DNA of 64,000 nucleotides. Origin: Kineococcus aurantiacus. Lineage in GTDB: Bacteria; Actinomycetota; Actinomycetes; Actinomycetales; Kineococcaceae. The stretch is taken from NCBI RefSeq assembly GCF_013409345.1, contig NZ_JACCBB010000001.1, positions 372,001 to 436,000 of the forward strand, read 5' to 3'. The notes beneath the pieces are model-generated. The model did no database searches. It was not told the origin of the DNA and worked only from the letters and a program-made list of their open reading frames with translations. A program made the translations under genes and the position numbers. Below are positions 7,395 to 16,351 of this stretch, one piece after another (position 1 is the stretch's first letter; each line of letters begins with the position of its first letter).

Positions 7395-8030
7395 GTGACC
7401 GACCAGCACCTGAGCGCTCCCCCCTCCCCCACCCCCGCGCGCGGACCGGGCGGCTGGCTGGGCTGGGTGGCCGCCGTCGTGGGCGTCGGGGCCGTCGCCG
7501 TGCTCGTCTACGTCGCGACCCTGCTGATCGGCTCGGCGCGCGAGTCCCGGGAGGTGGCGCGCGCGGAGCGGAACCTGCCGGCCGTGGGCACCTACCGGCT
7601 GACCGGCGCGGACCTGACCGAGCACCCCTCGCCGCAGTGGTCGGTGACCGCCACGTCGGCCGAGGTCGGCGAGTCCGAGGTCCGCGTGCACCTGACCTGG
7701 ACGAACACCTCCGGGCAGGCGCTGGTGTGGGCCTGCCCGGGTCCGGTGGACCTCACGCGGTGGCGCAGCGCCTCGACCGAGGTCTCCGGCGCCGGGGCCG
7801 CCGCCAGCAGCGCGCACTGCACGCGCGACGAGCCCGCGGACCAGCATGTCGCGCCCGGTGCCGCGGTGCAGGACTGGGAGGCGTTCCCCCGCGACGGCGC
7901 CTGGGGCGCGGGCGCGACGCGGATCACCGCCCAGCTCGCGCAGGACGACGGCGACTACGGCGCGGGCGAGCAGGACCCGGCGGTGACGTTCGTCGTGGAC
8001 CTGGACGGGGCCGCGCCTGCGGCGGGCTGA
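7395..8030 (+). CDS. Membrane-anchored protein of unknown function
   Basis: 211 aa, GTG start. It has a short cytoplasmic N-terminus, one membrane helix (about residues 21-46, GWVAAVVGVGAVAVLVYVATLLIG) and an outside domain of about 165 residues with two cysteines (VWACPG, SAHCTR) that could pair. The outer part alternates short beta-like segments (EVRVHLTWTNTSGQALVWACPG), resembling DUF4352-type or Ig-like accessory folds, but I recognise no family. A -10-like GACAGT lies 6 nt before the start (leaderless pattern). It is 48 bp after the GGDEF gene and convergent with aroE. Confidence 0.7.
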   Translation: MTDQHLSAPPSPTPARGPGGWLGWVAAVVGVGAVAVLVYVATLLIGSARESREVARAERNLPAVGTYRLTGADLTEHPSPQWSVTATSAEVGESEVRVHLTWTNTSGQALVWACPGPVDLTRWRSASTEVSGAGAAASSAHCTRDEPADQHVAPGAAVQDWEAFPRDGAWGAGATRITAQLAQDDGDYGAGEQDPAVTFVVDLDGAAPAAG

Positions 8031-8039
8031 GTCCCGGCT

Positions 8040-8900
8040 TCAGGCTCGCGCGCGCTCCTGCAGCGCCGCCAGCCCGGCGGCGCGCATGGCCGCCACGGGC
8101 CCGGGCCGGCCGGTCATGAGCTCGACCTGGGCCACGGCCTGGTGCAGGAGCATCTCGAAGCCGTTGACGACGGGGCCGCCCCACCGCTGCGCCAGGGGCG
8201 TGGGCCACGGCGCGTAGACGACGTCGAGCAGCAGCGGCCACCAGGTGGGGCGGAAGGCGCCGAGGACGGCGTCGGTCATGGCCGGCGACCCGCCGACGGG
8301 CACGGTGGAGACCACGACGTCGGCGGTGAGGGCCACGGGCAGCTCGGCCCAGTCGCGGATCTCGACCTCGCCGCCGAGCCGGGCGGCGACCCCCCGCAGC
8401 TCGGCGGCGCGGTCGGGTGAGCGGACCACGGCGACCGGGCGCGGGCAGCCCGCCTGCAGCAGCGCCACCACGGCGGAGCGGGCCGTCGCTCCCCCGCCCA
8501 GCACGACGCCGCGCCGGATCCGCTGGGCCCCCGCCTCGGCCAGGGCCGTCACGAGCCCGATGACGTCGGTGTTCTCGGCCCGCAGCCGCACCCCGCCCCG
8601 GCCGGGGGTGTTCCGCCGGTCCGAGCGCGGGGTGACGACAACGGTGTTGACGGACCCGACGGCGCGGGCGAAGTCGCTGACCTCGTCCACCAGCGGGACG
8701 ATCGCCTGCTTCAGCGGCATCGTCAGGCTCAGCCCGGCCCAGGTGGCGTCCAGGGCGGACACCACCTGCGGCAGCCGTTCCTCGTCGACCTCCAGCAGGT
8801 CGTACTGCCAGCCGTCCAGGCCCAGCGCGGCGTACGCCGCGCGGTGCAGGGCCGGTGAGAGCGAGTGCGCGATGGGCGACCCGCAGACCGCTGCCCGCAC
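8040..8900 (-). CDS. aroE: Shikimate dehydrogenase
   Basis: 286 aa. AroE reduces 3-dehydroshikimate to shikimate with NADPH in the chorismate pathway. The N-terminal substrate domain has CGSPIAHSLSPALHRAAY and the catalytic Lys in SLTMPLKQAI. GSVNT and ENTDVIG contribute shikimate contacts, and the Rossmann glycine loop is VLGGGATARSA. The C-terminal NGFEMLLHQAVAQVELMTG is typical. GTG start lies 4 bp after the mltG stop, so it is coupled to mltG. aroE after mltG and ruvX is a standard actinobacterial order. Confidence 0.92.
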   Translation of the reverse strand: MRAAVCGSPIAHSLSPALHRAAYAALGLDGWQYDLLEVDEERLPQVVSALDATWAGLSLTMPLKQAIVPLVDEVSDFARAVGSVNTVVVTPRSDRRNTPGRGGVRLRAENTDVIGLVTALAEAGAQRIRRGVVLGGGATARSAVVALLQAGCPRPVAVVRSPDRAAELRGVAARLGGEVEIRDWAELPVALTADVVVSTVPVGGSPAMTDAVLGAFRPTWWPLLLDVVYAPWPTPLAQRWGGPVVNGFEMLLHQAVAQVELMTGRPGPVAAMRAAGLAALQERARA

Positions 8901-8904
8901 GGTC

Positions 8905-10008
8905 TCAGCCCTGTCCCGGGTGGTCCCGCAGGTACTGCTGGAACAGCGCGACGTTGGCGGCGTGCTCGGCGGCGGTGGTCGCGAAGCGGGTCTCGCCGGT
9001 CTGCAGGTCCACCGTCACGAAGTACAGCCACGGGCCGTCGGCGGGGGTCAGCGCGGCGCGCAGCGCGTCCTCGCCGGGGTTGCTGATGGGCCCGACGGGC
9101 AGGCCGGGGTGCAGGTACGTGTTGTACGGGGAGTCGGTGGCGCGCTGCTCGGCCGTCGTGGTGACCTTGTCGGTGGAGCCGACGGCGTAGCTGACGGTGG
9201 AGTCCAGCTGCAGGGGCATCCCGATGGCCAAGCGGTTGCCCAGCACCCGCACGACCTTGGCCATGTCCTCGGCCGTCCGCGCCTCCTTCTGCGCGATGCT
9301 CGCCTCCACGACGACGTCGTGCACCCGCTCCGGGCCCACGCCGAGCGAGGCCAGCACCGTGCCGGTCTGGGTGACCATCGTCTTGAGGACGTCGGCGGCG
9401 GACTCGCCGGGGTTGACGTCGTAGGTGGCGGGGAACAGGTACCCCTCGGCGTTGCCGTTGGCGGCGGCGGGCAGCCCCAGCGCGGCCGGGTCGGCCAGCG
9501 CCGCGTCGAGGTCGGCGGCGGGGATGCCCGTCGTCTCCTCCACGAGCGCCACGACCTGCTTGACCGTCAGGCCCTCGGGGACGGTGAGGCGGGTGGTGAC
9601 CTTCGAGGCCGGGTCCAGCAGCAGCGCGACCGCCGCGGCCGAGGACATGCCCGACTTCAGGCGGTAGGTCCCGGGCTGGATGGCGGCCATCTTCGGCTGG
9701 GCGCGGGCCGCGGCGACGAACGCGCTCTGCGACTTCACCACGCCGGCCGCGGCGAGGTTGCGGCCGATGGTCCGGCCGCTGTCCCCCGCGGTGATCTTGA
9801 CGTCGACCGACCCGGAACCGGCGCCCTCGTAGTCGTCGCTCTCGGTGACCCGGGCCACCACGGGCCCCAGCGTGCCCCACGCCGCCCACGCACCGCCGCC
9901 GAGGACGGCGAGCGCGACGACGATCGCCACGGCGGCCCGCCGGCGCCGCAACCGGCGCCTGCGCGACCCGCGGTCGCGCGTGTCGGGGAGATCCATCAGG
10001 TCCATCAT
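8905..10008 (-). CDS. mltG: Endolytic murein transglycosylase MltG (YceG-like)
   Basis: 367 aa from ATG 10008, which overlaps the ruvX stop (TGATG). It has a basic cytoplasmic N-terminus (RGSRRRRLRRRRAA), one membrane helix (about residues 23-45) and an outside YceG domain. The LysM-like part contains DVKITAGDSGRTIGRNLAAAGVV. The catalytic region ASIAQKEARTAEDMAKVVRVLGNRL holds the conserved Glu and is followed by LQLDSTVSYAVG. MltG cuts nascent glycan strands and thereby sets their length. It has family-typical length. Confidence 0.92.
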   Translation of the reverse strand: MMDLMDLPDTRDRGSRRRRLRRRRAAVAIVVALAVLGGGAWAAWGTLGPVVARVTESDDYEGAGSGSVDVKITAGDSGRTIGRNLAAAGVVKSQSAFVAAARAQPKMAAIQPGTYRLKSGMSSAAAVALLLDPASKVTTRLTVPEGLTVKQVVALVEETTGIPAADLDAALADPAALGLPAAANGNAEGYLFPATYDVNPGESAADVLKTMVTQTGTVLASLGVGPERVHDVVVEASIAQKEARTAEDMAKVVRVLGNRLAIGMPLQLDSTVSYAVGSTDKVTTTAEQRATDSPYNTYLHPGLPVGPISNPGEDALRAALTPADGPWLYFVTVDLQTGETRFATTAAEHAANVALFQQYLRDHPGQG

Positions 10009-10592
10009 CAACCCCTGCCCTCCGTGGCGTCGGGTCCCGACGACCGCACCTGTCCCGGTCCCGCGGGGACCTGCCCCGCGGGAGCCTGCTGCGCCTCACC
10101 CTGCCCGCGCCGACGGGGTTTGCGACGGACCTTCGCCCCGTCGACCACCCGTCCGGGCGCGTGCCCTGCACGCTCGGCGTCGAGCGCGGACTGCAGCAGC
10201 ACCACCGCGGCCGCCTGGTCGACGACCGCACGGTACTGCTTCTCCTTGCGACCGGCCTCGTGCAGGGCCCGGTGCGCGTCGACGGTGGTGAGCCGTTCGT
10301 CGACGAGCCGGACCGGCACCTCCGGCAGGGACCGCCTGATCCGGTCCGCGTAGTCGAGCGCGCGCGAGGCCGCCGGGCCCTGCGTGCCGTCCATGGACAG
10401 CGGCAGCCCCAGCACGACCTCGATGGCGGCCCGCGCCCGGGCCTCGGCGGCGATCTCGGCGACGTCGGCGTCGTGCTCGGCGTCGCGGACGAGCGTCCGC
10501 ACCGGTGAGGCGATCACGCCAGCAGGGTCGCACGCCGCGAGCCCCACCCGGACGCTCCCGACGTCGACGGCGAGTCGAACCCCTGGGCGCAC
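10008..10592 (-). CDS. ruvX: RuvX/YqgF family putative pre-16S rRNA nuclease
   Basis: 194 aa, GTG start 2 bp after the alaS stop. RNase H-like fold: first acidic motif LAVDVGSVRVGLA, central VVLGLPLSMDGTQGPAA, then VRLVDERLTTVDAHRAL and the last acidic site VVDQAAAVVLLQ. In other bacteria YqgF trims the 16S rRNA 5' end; an older view is Holliday-junction resolution. The C-terminal 45 residues are a basic, Gly/Pro/Gln-rich tail (KVRRKPRRRGQGEAQQ) beyond the usual family end at about 150 aa, perhaps RNA-binding. Confidence 0.9.
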   Translation of the reverse strand: MRPGVRLAVDVGSVRVGLAACDPAGVIASPVRTLVRDAEHDADVAEIAAEARARAAIEVVLGLPLSMDGTQGPAASRALDYADRIRRSLPEVPVRLVDERLTTVDAHRALHEAGRKEKQYRAVVDQAAAVVLLQSALDAERAGHAPGRVVDGAKVRRKPRRRGQGEAQQAPAGQVPAGPGQVRSSGPDATEGRG

Positions 10593-10594
10593 CC

Positions 10595-13276
10595 TCAGAC
10601 CGAACCGGTGACCCGGGCGCCGACGAAGTCCTCGACGGCCTGCAGCGCGGCACCGACCTTGGAGGCGTCCTGGCCGCCGCCCTGGGCGAGGTCGTCCTTG
10701 CCGCCGCCGCCCCCGCCGAGGGTCTGGGCCGCGGTGCGCACGAGCTCACCGGCCTTGACGCCCCAGCGGCGCGCCTCGGCGTTGGTGGCCACGACGACCA
10801 CGGGACGGTCCTTGGCGACCCCGGAGATCGCGACGACGGTGGGGCGCTCGTCCCCGAGCCGGGAGCGGACGTCCAGGGTCAGCGTCCGCACGTCGTCGGC
10901 CGAGGCCGACCCGGCGTCGTGGGTGACGACCAGGACCCCGAACTTGTCGACCGGGTTCGCCGCGATCGTCGGGGCGAGGGCGAGGACCTGCCCGGCGCGC
11001 AGCTTGGCGATCTCCTTCTCGGCGTCCGACAGCCGGGTCAGCAGCGAGCCGATGCGGTCCGGCAGCTCCTCCGGGCGCGCCTTGACGACGTCGGTGAGCT
11101 GGTTGACGAGCAGGTGCTCGCGGGTGAGGAAGTCGAACGCGTCGGCCCCGACGAGGGCCTCGATGCGGCGGGCGCCGGAGCCGATGGAGCTCTCGGACAG
11201 GATCGAGACCATCCCCACCTGCTGGGAGGTCAGGGTGTGCGTGCCGCCGCACAGCTCCTTGGACCAGTCCTCCCCGATGGACACCACGCGCACGCGGTCG
11301 CCGTACTTCTCGCCGAACAGGGCCATCGCCCCGGAGTTCAGCGCGGCCTCGCGGTCCATGACCTCCGCCGAGACCGGCAGGTCGTCGTGGACGCGCTCGT
11401 TGACGACGCCCTCGATGTCGCGCACGACCTGGGTCGCGACCTGGGCGGTGGAGGAGTAGTCGAAGCGCAGCCGGCCCGGGGCGTTCTGGGACCCGGCCTG
11501 GGTGGCGGTGTCGCCGAGGTGCTCGCGCAGCACCTGGTGCACCAGGTGGGTGGCGGTGTGCGCGCGGCTGATGGAGCGGCGGCGGGCGGCGTCGACGACG
11601 GCGTGGGCGCCGTCCCCGGCGACGAGCTCGCCGCTGGTCACCGTCCCCTTGTGCACGTGCAGGCCGCGCACGGGCTGCTGGACGTCGGTGACCGTGACGA
11701 CGGCCCCGCCGGAGGTCGTGATGGTGCCGTGGTCGGCGAGCTGACCGCCGCCCTCGGCGTAGAACGGCGTGCGGTCCAGGACGACCTCGACGTCGGTGCC
11801 GACGGGCGCGGACGGGGTGCTGACCCCGCCCTGCAGGACCACCTGGACGCGGGCCTCGTTCTGGGCGTCGACGTACCCGGTGAACTCCACCGGCGCGGGG
11901 AGGGTCTCCAGCGTCGAGCGGTAGACGGTCAGGTCGACGCCACCGGTCTTCTTCGCCTTCGCGTCGGCCTTGGCGCGCCCGACCTGCTCGGCCATCAGCG
12001 TGCGGAAGCCCGCCTCGTCGACGGTGACGCCCGCCTCGGCGGCCATCTCCAGCGTGAGGTCGATGGGGAAGCCGTAGGTGTCGTGCAGCGCGAACGCGCG
12101 CTCGCCGGACAGGGTAGCGCCCCCGGCCGCCTTCGTCTGCGCCACGGCGGTCTCGAAGATCGTCGTGCCGGAGACCAGGGTGCGGCGGAAGGCCTGCTCC
12201 TCGGCGTAGGCGACCCGGGAGATGCGCTCGAAGTCCGTGCGCAGCTCCGGGTAGGAGGCGCTCATGACCTCCATCGAGGCCGGCAGCAGGATGGGCAGCG
12301 CCTCGTCCTCGAACCCGAGCAGGCGCATCGCGCGCACCGCGCGGCGGATGAGGCGGCGCAGCACGTAGCCGGCGCCCTCGTTGCCGGGGGTCACGCCGTC
12401 GCCGATGAGCATGAGCGCGGAGCGGACGTGGTCGGCGACGACGCGCATGCGGACGTCGTCGTCGTGGTTCGCGCCGTACTCCTTCTCCGCCGCGAGCGCC
12501 GCGTAGTCCAGGACGGGGCGGACCTCGTCGATCTCGTACATGTTGTCGACGCCCTGCTTGAGGAACGCGACGCGCTCCAGGCCCATGCCGGTGTCGATGT
12601 TCTTGGCGGGCAGCTCACCGGTGACGTCGAAGTCGGTCTTCGAGCGCACCGCGGAGAGCTGGTACTGCATGAAGACGAGGTTCCAGATCTCGATGTAGCG
12701 GTCTTCGTCGGCCTCCGGGCCGCCCTCGGCGCCGTGCTCGGGGCCGCGGTCGAAGTAGATCTCCGAGCAGGGGCCGCCGGGGCCGGGCTGGCCGGTGTTC
12801 CAGTAGTTGTCCTTCTTGCCGCGGCGCTGGATGCGCTCGGCGGGCATCCCGATCTCGCGCCACAGCCGGAAGGCCTCGTCGTCGTCGAGGTAGACGGTCG
12901 TCCACAGGCGCTCGGGGTCGAAGCCGAGGCCGCCGTCGGCCTCCGGCGTCGTCAGCAGCTCCCAGGCGAAGGCGATGGCCTCGGCCTTGAAGTAGTCGCC
13001 GAAGGAGAAGTTGCCGTTCATCTGGAAGAACGTGCCGTGCCGGGTGGTCTTGCCGACCTCCTCGATGTCGAGGGTCCGCAGGCACTTCTGGACGCTGGTG
13101 GCCCGCTTGTACGGCGCGGGGACCTGGGCGGTGAGGTACGGGATGAAGGGGACCATCCCGGCGACGGTGAACATGAGGCTCGGGTCGGTCGACACCAGCG
13201 AGGCGCTGGGGACGACGGTGTGTCCCTTGCGCTCGAAGAAGTCGAGCCACCGGCGACGGATCTCTGCCGTCTGCAT
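10595..13276 (-). CDS. alaS: Alanyl-tRNA synthetase
   Basis: 893 aa, ATG with GGAGG upstream. Class II core: [42 protein letters not shown] (motif 2 region) and [22 protein letters not shown]. The editing domain has Zn ligands HTATHLVHQ and ELCGGTH. A C-Ala region with a glycine run ([16 protein letters not shown]) closes the protein. It charges tRNA-Ala and clears Ser/Gly mischarging. Leads the alaS-ruvX-mltG-aroE unit. A TAGGGT -10-like element lies on the minus strand at 13328-13333. Confidence 0.97.
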   Translation of the reverse strand: MQTAEIRRRWLDFFERKGHTVVPSASLVSTDPSLMFTVAGMVPFIPYLTAQVPAPYKRATSVQKCLRTLDIEEVGKTTRHGTFFQMNGNFSFGDYFKAEAIAFAWELLTTPEADGGLGFDPERLWTTVYLDDDEAFRLWREIGMPAERIQRRGKKDNYWNTGQPGPGGPCSEIYFDRGPEHGAEGGPEADEDRYIEIWNLVFMQYQLSAVRSKTDFDVTGELPAKNIDTGMGLERVAFLKQGVDNMYEIDEVRPVLDYAALAAEKEYGANHDDDVRMRVVADHVRSALMLIGDGVTPGNEGAGYVLRRLIRRAVRAMRLLGFEDEALPILLPASMEVMSASYPELRTDFERISRVAYAEEQAFRRTLVSGTTIFETAVAQTKAAGGATLSGERAFALHDTYGFPIDLTLEMAAEAGVTVDEAGFRTLMAEQVGRAKADAKAKKTGGVDLTVYRSTLETLPAPVEFTGYVDAQNEARVQVVLQGGVSTPSAPVGTDVEVVLDRTPFYAEGGGQLADHGTITTSGGAVVTVTDVQQPVRGLHVHKGTVTSGELVAGDGAHAVVDAARRRSISRAHTATHLVHQVLREHLGDTATQAGSQNAPGRLRFDYSSTAQVATQVVRDIEGVVNERVHDDLPVSAEVMDREAALNSGAMALFGEKYGDRVRVVSIGEDWSKELCGGTHTLTSQQVGMVSILSESSIGSGARRIEALVGADAFDFLTREHLLVNQLTDVVKARPEELPDRIGSLLTRLSDAEKEIAKLRAGQVLALAPTIAANPVDKFGVLVVTHDAGSASADDVRTLTLDVRSRLGDERPTVVAISGVAKDRPVVVVATNAEARRWGVKAGELVRTAAQTLGGGGGGKDDLAQGGGQDASKVGAALQAVEDFVGARVTGSV

Positions 13277-13461
13277 CGGGATTGCCTCCTGCTGTGCGTG
13301 CTCGGGGTGGTGCCAGTACAGCCCTCGACCCTACCCGTCCGGCCGGGCGCCGGGACGGGGTGCACGGCCGGTGCGGGCGGGCTGGAGGTGCAGGAGGTCC
13401 CGGGGGCTGCTCGGATGTGGGCACCGCCGCCCGTCCGACACCTGTGGAGGACCCCGCTCCC

Positions 13462-15816
13462 ATGCCGACCGACCCCGCCGCCGACCCCGCCGCCGCCGAC
13501 CCGGACCGCGTCGAGGACGCCGTGCACCAGCTCGCCGCCGCCCACCCGTGGGCGGTGCGGGAGGGCCCGCTGGACCTGGACCGGCTGGCGCAGGTGGAGT
13601 CGCTGTTCGCGCTGTCGAACGGCCGGGTCGGGGTGCGCGGCGGCCTGGAGGAGGGCGTGCCCGCGGGGACCCCGGGCACCTACCTCAGTGGCGCCTACGA
13701 GCTGTGGCCTCTGATCTACCCGGAGTACGCCTACGGCTACCCGACCGTGCAGGAGCGGCTGGTCGAGGTGCCCGACCCGACGCGCGTGGAGCTGTTCGTG
13801 GCCGGCGAGCGCCTCGACGTGCGCACCGGTGACCTGGACGACCACCAGCGCGTGCTGGACCTGCGCAGCGGCACCCTGCAGCGGCACCTGCGGTGGGCCT
13901 CCCCCGCCGGGCACCGGGTCGTCGTCGACGTCGAGCGGCTCGTCCCGCTGGAGCGGCCGGGGCTGTTCGCCCTCGACTACCGGGTGCGCGCCGACTCCGG
14001 GGCCGTCGAGGTCGAGGTCCGCTCGTCCGTGGTCGCCTCCCAGCAGCTGCACGAGGCGGTCGTCACCGCCCGGCACCGCGGCGGGGTGCTGCGCCAGCGC
14101 ACCGACGGCAGCGGCCTGGCGGTGGCCGTGCACGTCGAGCACGACGTGGTGGGGCCGGCCGCGACCGACGTGCGCACCCACGCCACCGGTGACCGGCTGG
14201 TGACCTCGGCCCGGGTGCGGCTGGAGGCCGGTGAGGCGCTGCGGCTGACGAAGGTCGTGGCCCTGGGCTGGGCGCCGCAGGCCGAGCGCGACGACCTCGG
14301 CACCCGGCTGGACGCGCTGCTGGCCGAAGGGGTCCGCGAGGGCTGGGAACGGTTGCGCACCCAGCAGCGGGCGGTCCTGGACGACTTCTGGTCCCACGCC
14401 GACGTGCACGTCGACGGCGACGACGACCTGCAGCAGGCGGTGCGGTTCGCGCTGTTCCACGTGTTCCAGGCCGCCTCGCAAGGCACCGACCGGGGCATCC
14501 CGGCGAAGGGGCTGACCGGGACCGGGTACGACGGGCACACCTTCTGGGACACCGAGGTGTTCGTGCTGCCGGTGCTGAACCACGTGTGGCCGCAGGCCGC
14601 GGCGGACGCGCTGCGCTGGCGGCACCGGATGCTGCCGGCGGCCCGCGACCGGGCCCGGGAGCTGGGGCTGGCCGGTGCGACGTTCCCGTGGCGCACCATC
14701 ACCGGCCGGGAGAGCTCGGGGTACTGGCCGGCCGGGACGGCCGCGGTGCACCTGAACGCCGACATCGCCGACGCAGCCGTGCGGCACCTGCAGGCCACCG
14801 GCGACGACGACCTGGCCCGGGAGGCGCTGGTCGACCTCGTGGTGGAGACCGCGCGGTCGTGGGTGGTGCTGGGCCGGGAGGACTCCGCGGGCCGGTTCCA
14901 CGTCGACGGGGTCACCGGGCCCGACGAGTACAGCGCGCTCGTCGACGACAACGCCTACACCAACCTCATGGCCCAGGCGAACCTGCGGGCGGCGGTGGAC
15001 CTGGTGAAGAGGTTCCCCGAGCGGGCCGCGGTGCTGGGGGTGGACGACGACGAGGTGGCGACGTTCACGCGGCTGGCCGACGCCGTGCACGTCCCCCGCG
15101 ACCCCGAGACGGGGCTGCACGCCCAGGACGAGGGCGCCACGCAGCGGCAGCGCTGGGACTTCGAGAGCACCGCGGCCCAGCAGTACCCGCTGCAGGACTC
15201 CTTCCCCTACTTCAGCATCTACCGCCGGCAGGTCGTCAAGCAGGCCGACCTGGTGCTGGCCATGTACCTGCGACCGGAGGCGTTCAGCCTGCAGGAGAAG
15301 CGGGCCGCGTTCGAGTACTACGAGGGCCTGACGGTGCGCGACTCCTCGCTGTCGGCGTCGGTGCAGGCCGTCGTGGCCGCCGAGGTGGGGCACCTGGGGC
15401 TGGCCGCGGACTACGTGCACGAGGCGGCGTTCGTCGACCTGCACGACCTGCGGGGCAAGACGGCCGACGGCCTGCACATCGCGTCCCTGGCCGGGGCGTG
15501 GACCGCGCTGGTCGCCGGGTACGGGGGGATGCGCGACGCCGAGGGCGGGCTGTCGTTCGCGCCGCGGCTGCCGCAGGGGCTGCGGGGGCTGCGGTTCCGC
15601 ACCCGTCACCGCGGGTCGTGCCTGGAGGTGTCGGTGGGTGCGGCGGACGTGCGCTACGCGCTCGTGGAGGGCGGCCCGGTGCAGGCCGTGCACCACGGGG
15701 AGCGGTTCACCGTGGACCGGTCGGCCCCCGTCGTGCTGGCGATCCCGCCGGCGGCCGAGGAGGGCCTGACCCGTCCGCGGCAGCCGCGGCACCTGGAGCC
15801 CCGGCGGCGGCGCTGA
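13462..15816 (+). CDS. Glycoside hydrolase family 65 protein (trehalose/kojibiose/maltose phosphorylase type)
   Basis: 784 aa from ATG 13462 (TGGAGG 10 nt upstream). N-terminal beta-sandwich begins LFALSNGRVGVRGGLEEG. The (alpha/alpha)6 barrel has AKGLTGTGYDGHTFWDTEVFVLP and WPAGTAAVHLNADIADA, and the catalytic acid is Glu489 in GVTGPDEY. DGLHIASLAGAW near residue 675 matches the phosphate-site region of family phosphorylases, so inverting phosphorolysis of an alpha-glucobiose to beta-glucose 1-phosphate is likely. Which disaccharide cannot be read from sequence. No beta-phosphoglucomutase gene is adjacent, unlike many GH65 operons. It is divergent from alaS, and 40 kb from treXYZ. Confidence 0.87.
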   Translation: MPTDPAADPAAADPDRVEDAVHQLAAAHPWAVREGPLDLDRLAQVESLFALSNGRVGVRGGLEEGVPAGTPGTYLSGAYELWPLIYPEYAYGYPTVQERLVEVPDPTRVELFVAGERLDVRTGDLDDHQRVLDLRSGTLQRHLRWASPAGHRVVVDVERLVPLERPGLFALDYRVRADSGAVEVEVRSSVVASQQLHEAVVTARHRGGVLRQRTDGSGLAVAVHVEHDVVGPAATDVRTHATGDRLVTSARVRLEAGEALRLTKVVALGWAPQAERDDLGTRLDALLAEGVREGWERLRTQQRAVLDDFWSHADVHVDGDDDLQQAVRFALFHVFQAASQGTDRGIPAKGLTGTGYDGHTFWDTEVFVLPVLNHVWPQAAADALRWRHRMLPAARDRARELGLAGATFPWRTITGRESSGYWPAGTAAVHLNADIADAAVRHLQATGDDDLAREALVDLVVETARSWVVLGREDSAGRFHVDGVTGPDEYSALVDDNAYTNLMAQANLRAAVDLVKRFPERAAVLGVDDDEVATFTRLADAVHVPRDPETGLHAQDEGATQRQRWDFESTAAQQYPLQDSFPYFSIYRRQVVKQADLVLAMYLRPEAFSLQEKRAAFEYYEGLTVRDSSLSASVQAVVAAEVGHLGLAADYVHEAAFVDLHDLRGKTADGLHIASLAGAWTALVAGYGGMRDAEGGLSFAPRLPQGLRGLRFRTRHRGSCLEVSVGAADVRYALVEGGPVQAVHHGERFTVDRSAPVVLAIPPAAEEGLTRPRQPRHLEPRRRR

Positions 15817-15823
15817 CCGGCGC

Positions 15824-16351
15824 TCACCAGCCGAGCACGCGCCGCGCCTCGGCGGCCACCACCTCGAACCGCTCCCGGTCCAGCACCGCGCCCTCGCGCC
15901 GCACGTCCTTCGGCGAGATCCGCAGGACGCGGTCGACGCGAACCTCCGAGGGCCGGCCCCGCCGGTCCCAGGCGCCGGAGCCGACGTCGACCCACGTGCG
16001 CCCGGCGGCGTCGTGGCGGTCCCCGCCGTGCGCGTGGTCCCTGCTCGTCATCATGAAGCCGACGAGGTCGGGGCCCGAGCGGCCGGCGATCAGGACGGGC
16101 CGGTCCTTGCCGCGGCCGTCGCCCTCCTCGAACGGCACCCACGCCCAGACGACCTCGCCGGGGTCGGGCCGGCCGTCGTCGCGGGGGGCGTAGCCCAGCA
16201 CGACCCGGCGGCCGGTGAAGTCCCCCGCCCCGCGCCCGCGCCGGGGCGCCGGGCGTTCGGGCGCCGCCTCGGGCGAGGGGGGCACCGAGCGGGGCGCGGC
16301 GAGCTGGCGCCCCACCTCGCGCAGCAGGACCGAGACCAGCCGTCCGAACAT
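15824..16351 (-). CDS. PemK/MazF-family protein coupled to rarA, no antitoxin gene
   Basis: 175 aa; ATG 16351 overlaps the rarA TGA by one base (TGATG). The PemK-like domain starts near residue 60 (RPDPGEVVWAWVPFEEGDGRGKDRPVLIAG), followed by GFMMTSRDH, TWVDVGSGAWDRRGRPSEVRVDRVLRI and a C-terminal helix. The first 60 residues (Pro/Arg-rich, then GDFTGRRVVLGYAPRDDG) are an extension absent from classical MazF. Classical relatives are mRNA interferases. No small antitoxin-like frame lies beside it, so it may not act as a toxin. Convergent with the GH65 gene, 7 bp apart. Confidence 0.82.
   Translation of the reverse strand: MFGRLVSVLLREVGRQLAAPRSVPPSPEAAPERPAPRRGRGAGDFTGRRVVLGYAPRDDGRPDPGEVVWAWVPFEEGDGRGKDRPVLIAGRSGPDLVGFMMTSRDHAHGGDRHDAAGRTWVDVGSGAWDRRGRPSEVRVDRVLRISPKDVRREGAVLDRERFEVVAAEARRVLGW

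Noticed and set aside
5760-7847. A 695-codon minus-strand frame opposite the GGDEF gene
   Set aside because: The GGDEF domain is unambiguous on the plus strand; the antisense frame has shadow composition and no motif.
13277-13461. T-box or other leader before alaS (and before thrS, aspS)
   Set aside because: No T-box sequence is present and the thrS gap is only 47 bp; the aspS leader is about 45 nt.
15824-16351. A complete MazEF/PemIK toxin-antitoxin pair
   Set aside because: No small upstream antitoxin frame; the neighbour is rarA.
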